DNA of 64,000 nucleotides. Source: Apostichopus japonicus (lineage: Eukaryota; Echinodermata; Holothuroidea; Aspidochirotida; Stichopodidae). The notes below the pieces were generated by a model. That model saw nothing but the letters and a program-made list of their open reading frames with translations. It did no database searches and was not told where the DNA came from. Where the stretch lies: the NCBI RefSeq assembly GCF_037975245.1, contig NC_092575.1, positions 16,826,310 through 16,890,309 of the forward strand, given 5' to 3'. Positions 1-12,979 of the stretch are shown one piece after another. Both the position numbers and the translations under genes were made by a program. Numbering within the stretch: position 1 is the stretch's first letter; each line of letters opens with the position of its first letter.

Positions 1-94
1 GAAGAAAATGTAACGGACCGCCAAGACGAAGATTAAGTCACCAAAGGCTTCAGCCCCACCAAGTTGGGGCTGACGCTTTCTCCCCTCCCCCCTA

Positions 95-708
95 TATGCC
101 TCAAACAATGCACTTTGTATGCTGTATACCTTAAACAATGCACTCTGTATGCTGCATGCCTCAAACAATGCACTCTGTATGCTGTATGCCTCAAACAATG
201 CACTCTGTATGCTGTATGCCTCAAACAATGCACCATGTGTACTGTATGCCTCAAACAATGTACTCTGTATGCTGTATACCAATGCACTCTGTATGCTGTA
301 TGCCTCAAACAATGCACTCTGTTTGCTGTTTGCCTCAAACAATGCACTCTGTCTGCTGTATGCCACAAACAATGCACCATGTATACTGTATGCCTCAAAC
401 AATGCACTCTGTATGCTGTATGCCTCAAACAATGCACTCTGTATGATGTATGCCTCAAACAAAGCACTCTGTACGCTGTATGCCTCAAACAATGCACTCT
501 GTATGATGTATGCCTCAAACAAAGCACTCTGTACGCTGTATGCCTCAAACAATGCACTATGTACGCTGTATGCCTCAAACAATGCACTCTGTATGCTGTA
601 TGCCTCAAACAATGCACTCTGTATGCTGTATGTCTTAAACAATGCACTCTGTATGCTGTATGCCTCAAACAATGCACATTGTATGATGTATGTCTTAAAC
701 AATGCACG
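95..708. repeat. 30-bp minisatellite, about 20 copies
   Basis: Head-to-tail repeat with unit close to tgcctcaaacaatgcactct followed by gtatgctgta. The 30-bp period is a multiple of three and the unit lacks stops in several frames, so long Cys-rich open frames appear on both strands; these are artefacts of the period. Some unit variants (for example the pair with 'aaagcactctgtacgctgta') recur two units apart, pointing to duplication of a 60-bp higher-order block. Confidence 0.95.
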
Positions 709-3700
709 CTTGATCTGACGTCATATGCAGTGTGTGTTATACCTTCTAAAGAAATGTCACAGAGAGAACTGTAAACAAAGAGAGGAAACACTTTAAGATC
801 TCTCCGGAGAAGTTAAAGTGCCTTTCTGATATGCTTCATGGCATTGGTGGGTTCTTTATTTGGGGGGGGGGGGGGTGGGCATGAATAGTCCCATTATCCC
901 ATGTAAATGCATTGCGCTTTATAGCGTGACTGGTGAAGTGTCAAATCTTTAAGAAAGAGTAAAAGTACATGATAAACAGTATTTCAGAACGTGTCCATGG
1001 CTATAAAAATCTTAAAAATTGATGAACAGGATTTTGAAAGTATATTCATTGCCAACTCGGTAAATATGTAAATAAAAATCCATGTGGGGTTGTAATCTTG
1101 AAGGGCGCCTAATCATTTTGGAATCTCAACCAATTGCAATCTAAGTTTGATTAATACTCGGTAAGACTGGTATATATATAAATTGATAGCAATAATTGGT
1201 CTCCAAAATACACAAACGTTGCATGCCTCATAACAAATTCGCTTACGTATCTAATTATACATCAGCGTATTACCACTATAGTTCTCCCCCCCCCCCCTCC
1301 CCCCGCCATTTTAGTGTATAGGTTTACCCACCTCTGAGGTGGTTAAATGAACTAGGAAATGTAAAACAATTCATCTTGCCTCTTGTGGGTTCTTTTGTCA
1401 GTTATGATATTGCTTTCATTTACACATCATTCGCGTGAAGTATAAGCAACATTCAGTCTTCGACTAACCTTGTCACTTTCCAATCTATCAAATTGAATAT
1501 GACACCAATCTGTTGCCGGTATAGATGGAAAAGTTTCACTTTCCAACCAGGTTGCAGATTTCTTTCTAATAAAGATAGACAGAACTTTAATCGGTTATTG
1601 TAATTGTAAAGTTAGCGATAGAGTCTATATTTCATAGATTGCATCGCGTGTCATGTGAGGAACAAATAATGCTTACTTGTTAAGTGCGTGTGACAATGTT
1701 AATTACTGATTGGGGTGCTACATCCATAACTGGGCCACTCATATAAAACTTAGCTGTTGAAACGTATAGGTTCGAAAGTTTGACACGTAAAGTTTGAATC
1801 AAACGATCGGAAATTGACCCCGGAAAATGGTTAAGGGCTCTTAACTTTAAATTATTTTGAAGTACACGGTAGGCACACGGAAGTATAATTTTACAAGAAA
1901 CTAGGGCAGTACACATGCCCTTCCCAAACAGCTGTAAAACTTCACTGCCCCCATGCACGATACCGTCAATGGTAGAATCAAATCAAGTCATTATTCCCAA
2001 TTTTGAGATATATCTTAAGGGATTAATGTGCGCGCGAAATCAATTCTGATATGTAAGTTAACAATTCAACACGATGATTAGACAATATCAGTGTACGTAA
2101 CACTTCCACGCCACGTTTAACCTTTTGAGAGAAAGATCAAGTATGACCCTTTAAAACGCTCATGAATCAACAAGGCGGATTTATCCACTATATAATTTAG
2201 AAAAAAAAAGGAAAAATACATATGATATTATTAGACTATTATTAATATCAGCTGTATATATATATAAATACGGAGTACTGTATTAGAAAATATAGTGGAA
2301 TTTTCGTTCCCCCTGGGTCCTTCGTTAGCAATACTTGACAGTGGAATGAAAAGTACAAAATCAGTATATTTAGCCCCACTCTGCTAAAGAAAATTGATGA
2401 AAAGTACCTTCTTAAATGTTTTTACGCTCTAATGTATTCCCATACATTACAGTGGGTTAGCTTGGACAAATTGAAATGTCTCCTTGAGGGAAAACGACTT
2501 CTCGTATGGCATTAAAAACGTTTTTGAAAATATGAACATGGTGACCATATTTTGGTTGACTTTCTAGCATATTTGGTGCGGCAATACTGATGACGTTTTA
2601 GACATACAGAATACATTGGAGAATTTCAAATTGACGGATTACTGTTCCATCTGGTGTAAATTGATCATGAAGGTATTCGATATAGTTTAGAATAAATCCA
2701 TCTCGGCGTAGACTGGATCCAAGCCGGTCTGCATTTATGTACAAATGATCCAATCACAGACAAAACAGTACTTTTTCAGAGACCACCCACACGAGTGGAG
2801 TTTTATCGAGTTATTATGTCATTTGTCGATCATGTTGGAAACTAACATTTTTTTTTGTCTACATTTTTTTTCAATCATTGGACTTAACTAGATTTATTAT
2901 AGACAACGTGGCAGAAATATGCGCACAGTATGCATGACGAAAGCGCTGGTATGCGGTCTATGCAATATACCGCGATAGGTTGTAGGCGTTGAGATGATTT
3001 CTAAGAGTCTAAGACGCTTTCTCATTAGAGTTTGACGTAAGTGTGAACAGGATGGGTGGGGAGTAAACTTTACGGTAGCACCGCTTACCGGTATATTCTG
3101 GTCATTCATTTTGGACTACGGCTTGCTCTTAGGCCCCAACCCCACCTCCCCTATCTAGCTAGTTCCTCTCCATGCATCTGTGTCTGCTATCCTACCGTAA
3201 TGAAAAGGTTACGCAAGGATACGAAGTTCCAATATGATGATATTGTTTCCGAGCAGTGTTTGCCAAAACTGGAAACTATCATTTCCCTCAATCTAGTACA
3301 AGAAACTTGCAGGACCTTCTATCGGTTAACCTCAGCTATAGCCGGTGTCCAATAAAGGTGTCCGATATTCCCACACTCCTCCCTCTGGAACGTTCTCTTT
3401 CCGACTCTGGGATCCGTGCGTGCGTCAAATACTATCAGTACGTACACTAGACTATAAACAACTTTCAATTGAACCCAATGCCCCCCCCCCCTTCTTACCC
3501 CCTTCCTCTTGCACTCCACCTCCCCATCGCATCTCCTCCCTCTCTCCAGCCCTCCAGGGGTCAATTTTCACTTGTAATTCCTAGATGATTACCCTCCCCA
3601 TTCACCCGATCCAGCCCTCCAGGATAAAGTTTCCCTAGTACCTTTTTGTTGACCATAGTCACCCAGAATACTGTTGCAATGATGTCATAATAAATTAACT

Positions 3701-3709
3701 ATGACTTAC
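709..3709. other. No supported gene; AT-rich DNA with homopolymers
   Basis: Nothing here matches a known protein. A minus-strand open frame at 1680-1958 (92 aa) has ordinary composition, but I found no convincing splice sites for it or homology. Long G or C runs lie near 860 and 1285, and 3480-3570 is C-rich. Any further exons of the minus-strand gene starting at 3903 should lie here, but none could be identified. Confidence 0.5.
2302..2328 (-). ncRNA. Degenerate hammerhead-like motif in a dispersed repeat
   Basis: The reverse complement reads CTAACGA, a short region able to fold, then GAAA, resembling the hammerhead core CUGANGA..GAAA with one change. The next 35 bp on the plus strand (caatacttgacagtggaatg and onward) are shared with a second copy at 50207-50270. 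It is probably a decayed retroelement terminus of the Penelope-like kind; ribozyme activity is not expected from this copy. Confidence 0.3.
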
Positions 3710-3903
3710 CTGTAGTTACTCTGAGGCACTGGTGGAGGATGATGATTGTACGGCAAGGCAGATGAGATTCCGTTTCCATAGGTCATCCCAGAGACCAATA
3801 AAGGCATCCAAAGTGATATAAATATTCCAAGAGTGAACCATCTCCATATTTCAGGTACATAACAACTGTGACATATTTCGTGATACTTCGTCGGGGAAGC
3901 CAT
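3710..3903 (-). CDS. First coding exon of an unidentified small membrane protein
   Basis: The ATG at 3903 has A at -3 and G at +4. It opens a 64-codon exon that ends in a consensus donor (ACAG|gtaagt, exon edge 3710, phase 2). The peptide begins MASPTKYHEICHSCYVPEIW. It has a CxxC pair near residues 9-12, a hydrophobic segment at about residues 19-36 that could span the membrane, and a Pro/His-rich stretch (NHHPPPVPQ) at the end. A TATA-like box lies about 120 bp upstream. I do not recognise the family, and downstream exons in 1-3700 could not be found. It could be a chance ORF, but the start context, donor and TATA box together favour a real exon. Confidence 0.5.
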
Positions 3904-4018
3904 GATATTTGCCAAACCTTATTGTTCAAGGTTGAGTTCCAGAGACAAATAGTAAACACCCAGTTTTGACGGGAAAATAGATAGTGTAGAAAAAGTGTAA
4001 GGATGTGTGAATTCCGAC

Positions 4019-4029
4019 TATTTATATAG
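4019..4029 (-). promoter_or_regulatory. TATA-like box for the minus-strand gene at 3903
   Basis: The minus strand reads TATATAAATAG about 120 bp upstream of the ATG at 3903, which leaves room for a 5' UTR of roughly 90 nt. Confidence 0.4.
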
Positions 4030-7000
4030 GCCTATACACTTGATCTCTTCAACACCTGTTGAGCTTTTTGGATAAACTGTACGTACGTTGAACTGCCAAG
4101 TAATAAATTTATTGACAGTGAATGACACTTTAACAAATTCGCTGTCGTTTGGAAATTTGTTAATAGAGACTATATAATTTTATCTTCAAAATGAGAGGTA
4201 CATTGATTGGTTAGACTCACACTGTGATTTTGTAACAACAGATAGCTCAAATCTCGAGGTTCCTCTGGCAACAGTGAAAGACATCAACAATTACTATCAA
4301 GAACAAGACATTGACGAAAAAGAAGTCCCAAGAACAGAAGAAGAAAACGGAACGAAATTTAAACCCTCAAGAGGTTACTGGCAGGGTACTTTGTTCTCAT
4401 TGACTGTGATAGATTCACGTCATTTCATCAATACTAACAGTTTCAATGAGATCATAAATCCAGCACTTGTAACGTGATAGTCAACCAATTGAATCAAAAC
4501 CGTCTCGTCTTGAAAAGAAATAGTGTAACGACTTGTAAACTTTCCATGAAAACTTGGAATTGCGCTGCAGGGAGACACTGTATGAATACCGTCGTTCTTC
4601 ACCGGTGAGTAAACGGTATTATAGAGAGTTATGCAGCATGCCCTTTCAAGATACGCTATTGGTTGTTTAAGTGTTCGGTGGTTGGTGTATAGTCAGTTCC
4701 ACGAGGGAGGCGAAAAGAATATGAGTTTATCGTTCCCGGTTGGTCCTCCTCACAGATGTTTCCTATTATTGTTTCCTTGTCGGATCTAACCCCCCTAATA
4801 TAACTAGCGATTGTTAATCAATTCAAAAGAGACGCATTATATATATACAAGTAAACACACAGACACACATATATATACAATACACTCACACACTACGTAG
4901 AGAAAGACGCGAATATCAAAACTTAATCAAAACGCAATGTATGACAACAGAGAAATTGTAAACTGCAAGAAAATAAATGAGGCAAAGCTGCCCACCGCTG
5001 TGTGACCAAAACCCAAGCAACAGCAAATTGAAAACCCGTAAAAGACGTGCCTTCGTATTCTACGAGTGAACTGAACAAAAATGCTGGTCTTGAACTAACC
5101 AGTAACACGATAAAATGGCAATCACGGAACGGCGATCGGTGTCGGTGAACATAGACCTGTCGTTGAAATATTGGGAACTAGACATGAGAGCTTTTGATCC
5201 CTCGTATTTGAACCCTCTCACCGTTTTTTTTTCTTTTCATTTTTTTATTATTATTATCTAATTGTGCATCTAAGATAGATTATGTGATTAAGATCAACAA
5301 CGAGTTTGGTTGGAAAAGGTTTCTCTGTCAATCAAAACTGTGATTGGTTTAAGATTCTGTTGGCTCGAGGCTCTCTCGGCCAATGGAAGCTCGAGTTTCC
5401 GAAGGGGTTGTATACTCGGTTGTATATACACAAATTGTATACCGAGTCTGTATGGTTAGATGAACCGTCTGCTTGCAGTCGATTGACATAAACAGTATTT
5501 AAATCGTAGCGTCAACTGCAGCGATTTATTACGCTAAATACTATACATTGCCCCAAAACGTTTCCTGCGATGATTTCCTTGAATGGGGGGGGGGTGACTA
5601 TGTAGAAGATTAAAGCAATATGATGAGTGTTTTTTTTTAGGAATTCATTGACACCGTCTAAAGATACATTCTTGTAGCTGAAGTTGTTTGCTTTAACACA
5701 TTTTGGGGAAATTTAGGTTCGAAATTACTCTCCGTATATAATTTGTATGTCAGAGAATTCCTATAATTTGGTGACATTTTACGAATGCCAACCGGCGACA
5801 GCAGAGTGACTGATATCGTCATGTTAATCGAACTGAAATTGTTTTTGTTTTCTTGATAACTAAAATCATTTTATCCCCAGAGGAAACTAATATTTCTACA
5901 AAGAGTTGCAATTTGATGAAACTCTAAATAGGCCTACCGAGAACATTGACAGCTACGCCAACATTCGATATGTATAACATAAATTAACATAAAGGATTAT
6001 ATAGAAAACTTTAAAAAAAAACTTCTGGCACCGGAATATCCCTTTAAGCACCTTCAGCGTTCTTATTCAACAATGGTTCTTGGCTACAACTTATAGGCTG
6101 CACATATATATTGAGATAATCAGGGCATTTTCGAAATGGTAGAGCAAATCAAACTGTGGATCCAAACTAGTATCCCCTCCCGCTCTCAGTTCGCCCCCCC
6201 CCCCGTCCCGCTCTTCCTTTCCCAACCCCTCCCGGACACACGAACAGCAACTTTACCCGCGATGGACTCAGACATCTAGTTTCAATTCAACCAATATCAT
6301 AAAATACCCTATATTCACATATTCGACATTGAAAAATGACAGATTAATCCGGGGATGACGTTGGTTTCCTCGTTACCGACCCGCAACATTCCCTCTCCCA
6401 TCCCCCCCCCCACCCAACCCACACACCTGGGAAAGGACTATTGAACAGCAATGACGTAGGTTGTATATATTTTAAAACTTCAGTCGGTTTCAAAATTGAT
6501 CAGTAATCGTTTTACTTTCCTTCATGGTAAGGTTGATTACACTGGCGTAAACAACAAGACCGAAATCGAATAATCTATATAGGTGTTGTCAGACAAACTA
6601 CATCCGTCAGCAGGTATGATGTTGAATGAAACGTTGTAGCTTAGTTTAGCTCTGATCAAAGTATATATCATTTATATCGTGCATATAGGTCTGACGGATT
6701 CTGACGGATTTTGCAGGAATCTCGGTACTAAGCCTAATTTAAAGTGAATCACTGTATATCACCTCCTCAAAATAATGTCAGGATGGTCGAACGTTGTAAT
6801 ATACTGTAACTTATTGCAGTACTGCATCCCTCAACTAATTGCTGCTACCCTCAGGTTAGGTTACCCCGTCCCTCCCACCCCTCCTCCACACACCACGTGA
6901 CCCCCCCCCCCATCCCGATACAATGCGGTGTTGTTAAACACTCCTAACTGCCGCGGCCCATGATATGACAGATATAACGACGTCAGTCATACAGATAAAT

Positions 7001-7645
7001 GTGTGAACATTTGAGCATGCGGTACCCTATAGAAGGGGCTGAGGGGAGGGGGGGGGGTAGGCGATATACATGCATGTTAGAGGATGTTTGAAGGGGGAGA
7101 GGGACTGTGGGGAGTTTAAGGTGGCAACACAGAGTAGGCTACGCTCTAAAGGAAGCCAGTATAAGTATATGTATTCCATTGGAATATGTTTGCGCCAGTA
7201 AGACGTCAGTGCGTCAGTACAACTGTTTGTTGCCTAGCGACCATTATATGAAAATAGTCCCCCAATACCGGTGACCTATGAGTACTATCTTATCCATCGA
7301 GGGAGTTTTTTAGGGTCCGCCGACCGTTAGGAGATCCGTGAAAATTGTGTCTCTCTCTCTCGTACTCTCTTATTCCTTTTCTTGTTCAGTGGGGGTGGTC
7401 CGTTGAGGGCACAAGGGTGCGCAAGGAGTCCGCGAGAAGGGAGTCCATAAAATGCCAAAGGGACAAGCTAACAGTTTAGTGACATATACCGTTATATACA
7501 GTGTAAATTCCGTGTGTCATCTCAGGGAAAGGAAACGACGTTTCCCCATCTCATCTCCAAGCACGGTCGTGATGAGGCCACTATAGTGATGCTCCCTTTT
7601 TCTATGGAGGGTTGTGAGTGAACACGTTTTTAAGTTCTCCCAACA
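4030..7645. other. Intergenic; no supported gene
   Basis: The interval contains only short open frames. Near 4230-4605 both strands hold exon-like frames: a plus-strand frame ending at a GTGAGT donor near 4604, and an overlapping minus-strand frame at 4420-4602. Neither could be linked to a family. Poly-C/G runs are frequent (for example 6196, 6405, 6900, 7050). Confidence 0.5.
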
Positions 7646-7955
7646 CAGGCGCGTAGCCAGGAATTTGCCAAGGGAGGGGCGAACCTGTAGGCAAACTATC
7701 AGAGCCGTAGATTCTGTATTGAAAACTATCTAAGCGTAGCGCCACCATAAGTTGGCGCTACGCGTACAAGAAAATTTTGGCTGAAAATGCCTCCCAGATC
7801 GCTGGAAATGGCACTTCCCAGGCCTTGTAAGTTGCATCTAAGCTTGAAATTACCAGCGATATCATAATATAACGTACAAACAAATATGCTCAAGGGGGGG
7901 GGGGCGGTCACCCCCTTCGCCCTCACCCACCCCCCATCCCTTGGCTAAGCGCCTG
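7646..7955. mobile_element. Short non-autonomous hAT-like element (MITE) with target duplication
   Basis: The ends form inverted repeats: CAGGCGCGTAGCCA at 7646 against the reverse complement of tggctaagcgcctg at 7942-7955 (13 of 14 match). The 8 bp on each side are tcccaaca and tcccaacg (7 of 8), an 8-bp target duplication as made by hAT transposases. The 310-bp element has no transposase. Its interior (7724-7838) is a copy of a module found in four other places in the window. Confidence 0.8.
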
Positions 7956-10900
7956 TCCCAACGGATGTGGGGGTGGGTCTTTATGGATGAAACAGAAAGT
8001 GCTTGAGAACCTAAGATCTATATATGACTACTCTCGTAGATTCTAAGAGGACCTACCATCCTTTAAGGCAAAATGACTGACGTATCTGGGATGTCGTTAG
8101 ACCTCCTGTCTATTTTCGAGACCCTTCTCTTAAGCTCACTGGAGATGTTTGGTAAACATTATTGCCTCTGTTTATAGTAAGAGGCCGCAAACCCGATGTA
8201 GAAACTTTTAGACAAAATGATTTATATCTGTGTTGCGTGAAAGCGATGACTTAACGGAGGTGGAAAAAAGTCGGTAAAAGAACCATGTTGCTTCGAAGTT
8301 GTATCAAAAGTTCAAACGATGGAATGTTTAAGGATGCCTTTAGGCAGAATTTAGTTTTGATATGTCATACGGTCGTCCAAGAAAAAAAGAACAGTTTTAG
8401 TGCTAACAAATGTTTTCATTGCTGTTCTGGCTTTCAATTTATTCAGCTGTGATGCTAAATCTCTACAATGCTCCTTTAAGCTTAAAATTGATGATGACGT
8501 CGGCACATCGATGCAGTCCTTTAATGTTAATGTTAACCAATAACTACTTAAATAAATGCTACACAACTCAACCAAAACATGTTCTTTCAATTGTTATAAA
8601 CAAAAAAACAGCAAGATTGATGATCAATTGTTCTGGACAAATATTTAATGCATGCATTGTAAAACACCCATTTGAGGCCATCGAAGTCTTTACGTTTTCC
8701 TGTTGCGTTTTGCAACTGAGGAAGTGGCCTAATTATCGGTGTCTTAAAACAAATTCATGAGCCTCAGATGTTTAAAGGGACACTCTCCTCAAAAATTACA
8801 AGATGTATAGAAATACAACCCGGACTGCTAGTGTTTTTATTTTACATGAATTGCCCATAAAGTCATCTCAGTTTTAAAGTACTGTTTATCTTAGACGATG
8901 GGACAAGGGGATTCGAAAATCAGCAAATCAACAGCTTGATTTTGGTACATTTTTTCGATAAACATGCCTACTTATACGTATTTCAGCCCAATAACTTGAA
9001 ATGTAGTTGATTAGCTTCACTTGCTGAAGTTTCATTTCAGAGTTATGAAGTTAAATTGAAACTATATAAGTTATTTTCCATTGTGTTTAACACTACTATG
9101 AAATGTGTCCAGTTGACGGAAATGTTAAAAAGGAAAATCGAATTAATTATTAAGTTTTAACATTAATTTATTATTAACATTCATTTTGGTGCAGGTTTTC
9201 GCAGTTTCATCTAATGGCAATCTCATTTTTTGAACATAACTTAGAAAAGTTGGGTTAGAAATATTTCACCTGTCTGCTTTAACTGTTACGTGGGTTTATT
9301 TCAATCAGAAGTTCCGTACCATTCTACCTGGTTGTATAAGTACAATTTACATTGTTTATCCATTCTCAGTGTCACGAATGGTTTGCAACGTCAGGGTCCC
9401 ATTACATATTAATTCCGATGGATTGAAGCCTCGATCGGAGTAAAGGCAGGATAGAATCCATGGCTGCAGTGTGGCGCTGGGATCGGAGAAGACCACTCTC
9501 TTGAAGGTGGCTCGGGAATCTTCCACCAGGGGGTGTGAGGGAGGGGGGAGTTGCCACTTGAGGTATATTGAGCCTATAAATTAGGTCTGAGTGCAAGATA
9601 CTATACTTTTAATATCTTCTTGAGGGTTGAGTGTGGGGATGCATACCCACCTAGCCCCCCCCCCACCCTGGAAGGATCGTTCTTCATGTCATGCCTCTGG
9701 GACGGAACAAGAATATTGACAGACATGACCAAACTAAACCTATCAGAACCAATGATGAATTACACATTTTTCATCGGTCTTACTCAACCGTGACTGAAAA
9801 ATATTCATTGGGCCGACAACTTAAAGTCAATGTCGTCTTCCGGGAAAACAAGGTTATCTGACCTTTTTTTTAGAACAAGAGGCAAATTACGGCGATTTAT
9901 TAACTCGACCCTGATTTGCGAGATGTACATTATAGTGGGGTGCAAAGCATATATGTTGTTAGCTTTAGTGTCGTAGCATGCATGAAAAGTTCCAAACCAT
10001 TTATGTTTCGTATATTTTTTACAGACAATGTCGTTGTATAACAGATGATCAGTGAAATTCACTGTTTCTCCATGCACCTTCAAAAGAATTCTGGGGGGGG
10101 GGGGGGTGTTGGTCATTTCAGCCCGTCGGAGACAGGCACGTATCCTGAACAGTGTCGGGATGATCTTTGCGTTCATTAGCCCATCTACTCAATCTACCTT
10201 AATTTGGAATGTAGTGTATAGCTTGCATTTCGTGTTGGCTTGTAATTTTCATCGTTACCGTATGACCCTGTCGTGTTACATAATCACATATGGGTACAGG
10301 AGCCAGGATTATAACAAGAAAAGGTGTGACTCAGAGACGTTGACAAAGACTCCCATGTTGGGGCGGGGGGGGGGTTGGGGGGTTGGGGTGCTCACCCAGA
10401 GAAGTTTGAATGAAATCTTAGACGTGGAAATGGAGCAATAATTAATTTCCAATTGTGTGTGTGTGTAGTGTGTGCTTGACGGGGGAGGTCGTAGGTCCAA
10501 CGTTTAATATATGCTGTGAGTGCAACTACTAATTGTTTTCACCACATTCACTACGATTTGACCTCGGGTCGGTCACCAAAAAAAAAAAAAAATAACCGGA
10601 TGATCGACTGAGAGCATATTGTTACTTCTATGGTAGTATGATACACAGGAAATGTTGTGTCCGGCTACAAAGTTAATTATGTTTAATAGCAAACCATTGA
10701 ATCAATTTATCATCGCAGATTATCTGTCACGATTTGTCTTGTTTTGTTCTGTTTAATTGTTCGTTTAAAGGCAGAGTATCGTTTTCACAAGGTTTTTACA
10801 AATTCAATGCTGTCAATGACGCAACTTGACATTCGTTACCTTTAAATCCATGGATTCACCTTGTCAAAGTTCATGGAATCGGAGTCGTTGTATCACCTTG

Positions 10901-12979
10901 TGGTTAATGCCTATTTTCTTGCCCATTGTCCTAATTGTCCACAGTTTTGACATCCATATGTTGCATTCCTATACAGGGCGTGTCTATCTTACCAAATGAC
11001 AAGTCTTACCAAATGACCATACCAAATGACCAAGGGGCCGGGCCATCTGACAATAGCCACTTGACATGTGTGTGTCATCCCCTTACTCCCTATATAAGTT
11101 TGCCTCTACAGAAGATCAACATGGCAACGTTGTTTGGTCTTTGATAAGTTGACTGTAGAATATCACTGCCTGCAAAATTGCAATAAGATTGATATAAGAA
11201 CGACCCCCCCCCCCCATCATTTTCTTCAACATAGAGAGTCATGTATAGTACAGAGGGAAATACTCTGTGTACGTATATAGAGTTATATTAATATTGGGAA
11301 ATGTGATATAGTGGTGATAAAACGCACGGGTTATTATTTTGTTAGTACAAACCTAGCAGCTCGGCATGTGTGATTGGGCAACTGGGTGGGACAGCACGCT
11401 CTCTCATAGCCGCAAGATGTCGGCTCAACGGGGTGTAGAATTGGCCAGACGGAAAAATTATTTGTCAAATGAATGTTTGCCAAAGTACTGTCGATTTGGC
11501 AATCAAAATGAAGTCAACCAGTACAATATAAAGTAGATTTTTTATTTCCGGTATTTTTTACAATATACGCAAAACGCACTTTCAGATTGAGCATATAGGC
11601 CTATGCGTTAGGATAGGATATATACTATTTGCATACGGGTCCGCATAAAGGCGTACAATGAGATAAGCAGGTTATTTAGGCGTACAACGCCTTATATGTA
11701 GACGTATATAATTATCCTACAGATATAGCATGTATGCCTTCATATATATATAGGCTAGAGCTTTCGTATATGACCTATAGATAGCCTACATGAGGAACTA
11801 ACTGCTGTTCAATACGAATGATCATCACTACAGGGACTAAGGTTACATAACTTTCACTACAGGTGCAGAATTGGGGAAGGAAACTATTATTGTTATTAAT
11901 TAAGTTTTTAACATCTGTAGCTTATGAAATCGGCACTGTTTGAGATCATAAATTAACACTGAATTGTGATTGGAAGGAAGTGTATTATATTGGCTAGGTT
12001 GTTATGAATGCTCTCAATCGTTTTAGGGGTGGGTCGTGGTCGGGAGGAGCGGTCGGGATGGCGCTAAATATAAACGGGAAACCAAATGGAACCATTCCGA
12101 ATTCAAGTGTGCCACATGAGTTAAAAGCAGACAGAATCCGATCGGTTTAGTGTATGTGTATGCGTATGAAGGTGTGTGTGTGCAGCGTTTGTATTTCGTT
12201 CGTTCTCAATTGACAAGTTATATTTTGATCTGCAGATCGCTGTGCAATAGAGTACGTCGACAATCCGTCCTTTTAACGGCTTAATAATAAATGGCGGCGC
12301 CATTGATTTAGCGTTTACTCGGCCAAATCTTCCATCTTGACTTTTCTTTAGCACTAAAATAAGTAACAAACATATTTTTGATCATCGTCAGATTCAAATC
12401 TCCCCTCCCCCTCCCCCTCCCCCTCCCCCTCCTCTCCCCCTCCCCTTCATGCCATCATTGCGATAAGGTACAATGTGTGATATATACCAAGTGATACGAT
12501 ACGGACCTGTCCTACGCATGGAACTGAAGACGTAGTCAAAATCTGTCTTTCAATTGGTTGGGTGCGCTATTTCGACATGACGTTGTCTTAGCTGTAACTT
12601 TCCGGAATGACAAAGGACAGGTACGGTATGTCATTTATAATGCTAAGCGTTAGACACATTTTGCCTGCTCGCGCTGCGGAATATTCTTGTTTCACCCAGG
12701 ATTTTCTAAAATGCCTTAAATCACCTTCAATCCTCCAGATTTATAGACCATTAGTAGCTTATTTCGTTCCCTTTAACATCCAAGCAAAAAAAAAAAAAGA
12801 ATAACGATGACTCAGAAATTGTACAAAACAAATCAACACAGTAGGTGGTCACTTAGGGGCTATGTTTCAACAATGGTTAGAACCTTTGAGGCGGACGGTG
12901 CACTTGATTCAAATTGTGGTGCGATACCTAGTCTCAGAGGGACACAAAAGTATACAGCAGACAATGTTCAGGGGCAGAG
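7956..12979. other. Intergenic; no supported gene
   Basis: No coding exon could be supported. A plus-strand frame at 8410-8760 and frames at 9805-10441 have no recognisable similarity. The stretch holds numerous C/G homopolymers and a TG-rich run near 10455. Confidence 0.5.
12401..12446. repeat. (CCCCTC)n microsatellite
   Basis: About seven repeats of a ctcccc hexamer, interrupted once, in an otherwise AT-rich interval. Confidence 0.9.

Noticed and set aside
64-774. Long open frames over the first repeat array (up to 252 aa)
   Set aside because: Pure product of a 30-bp period without stops; no normal composition, splice sites or homology.
4230-4605. Exon-like frames on both strands with a plus-strand GTGAGT donor
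   Set aside because: The two strands compete, no family match was found and no partner exons were seen; not enough to call a gene.
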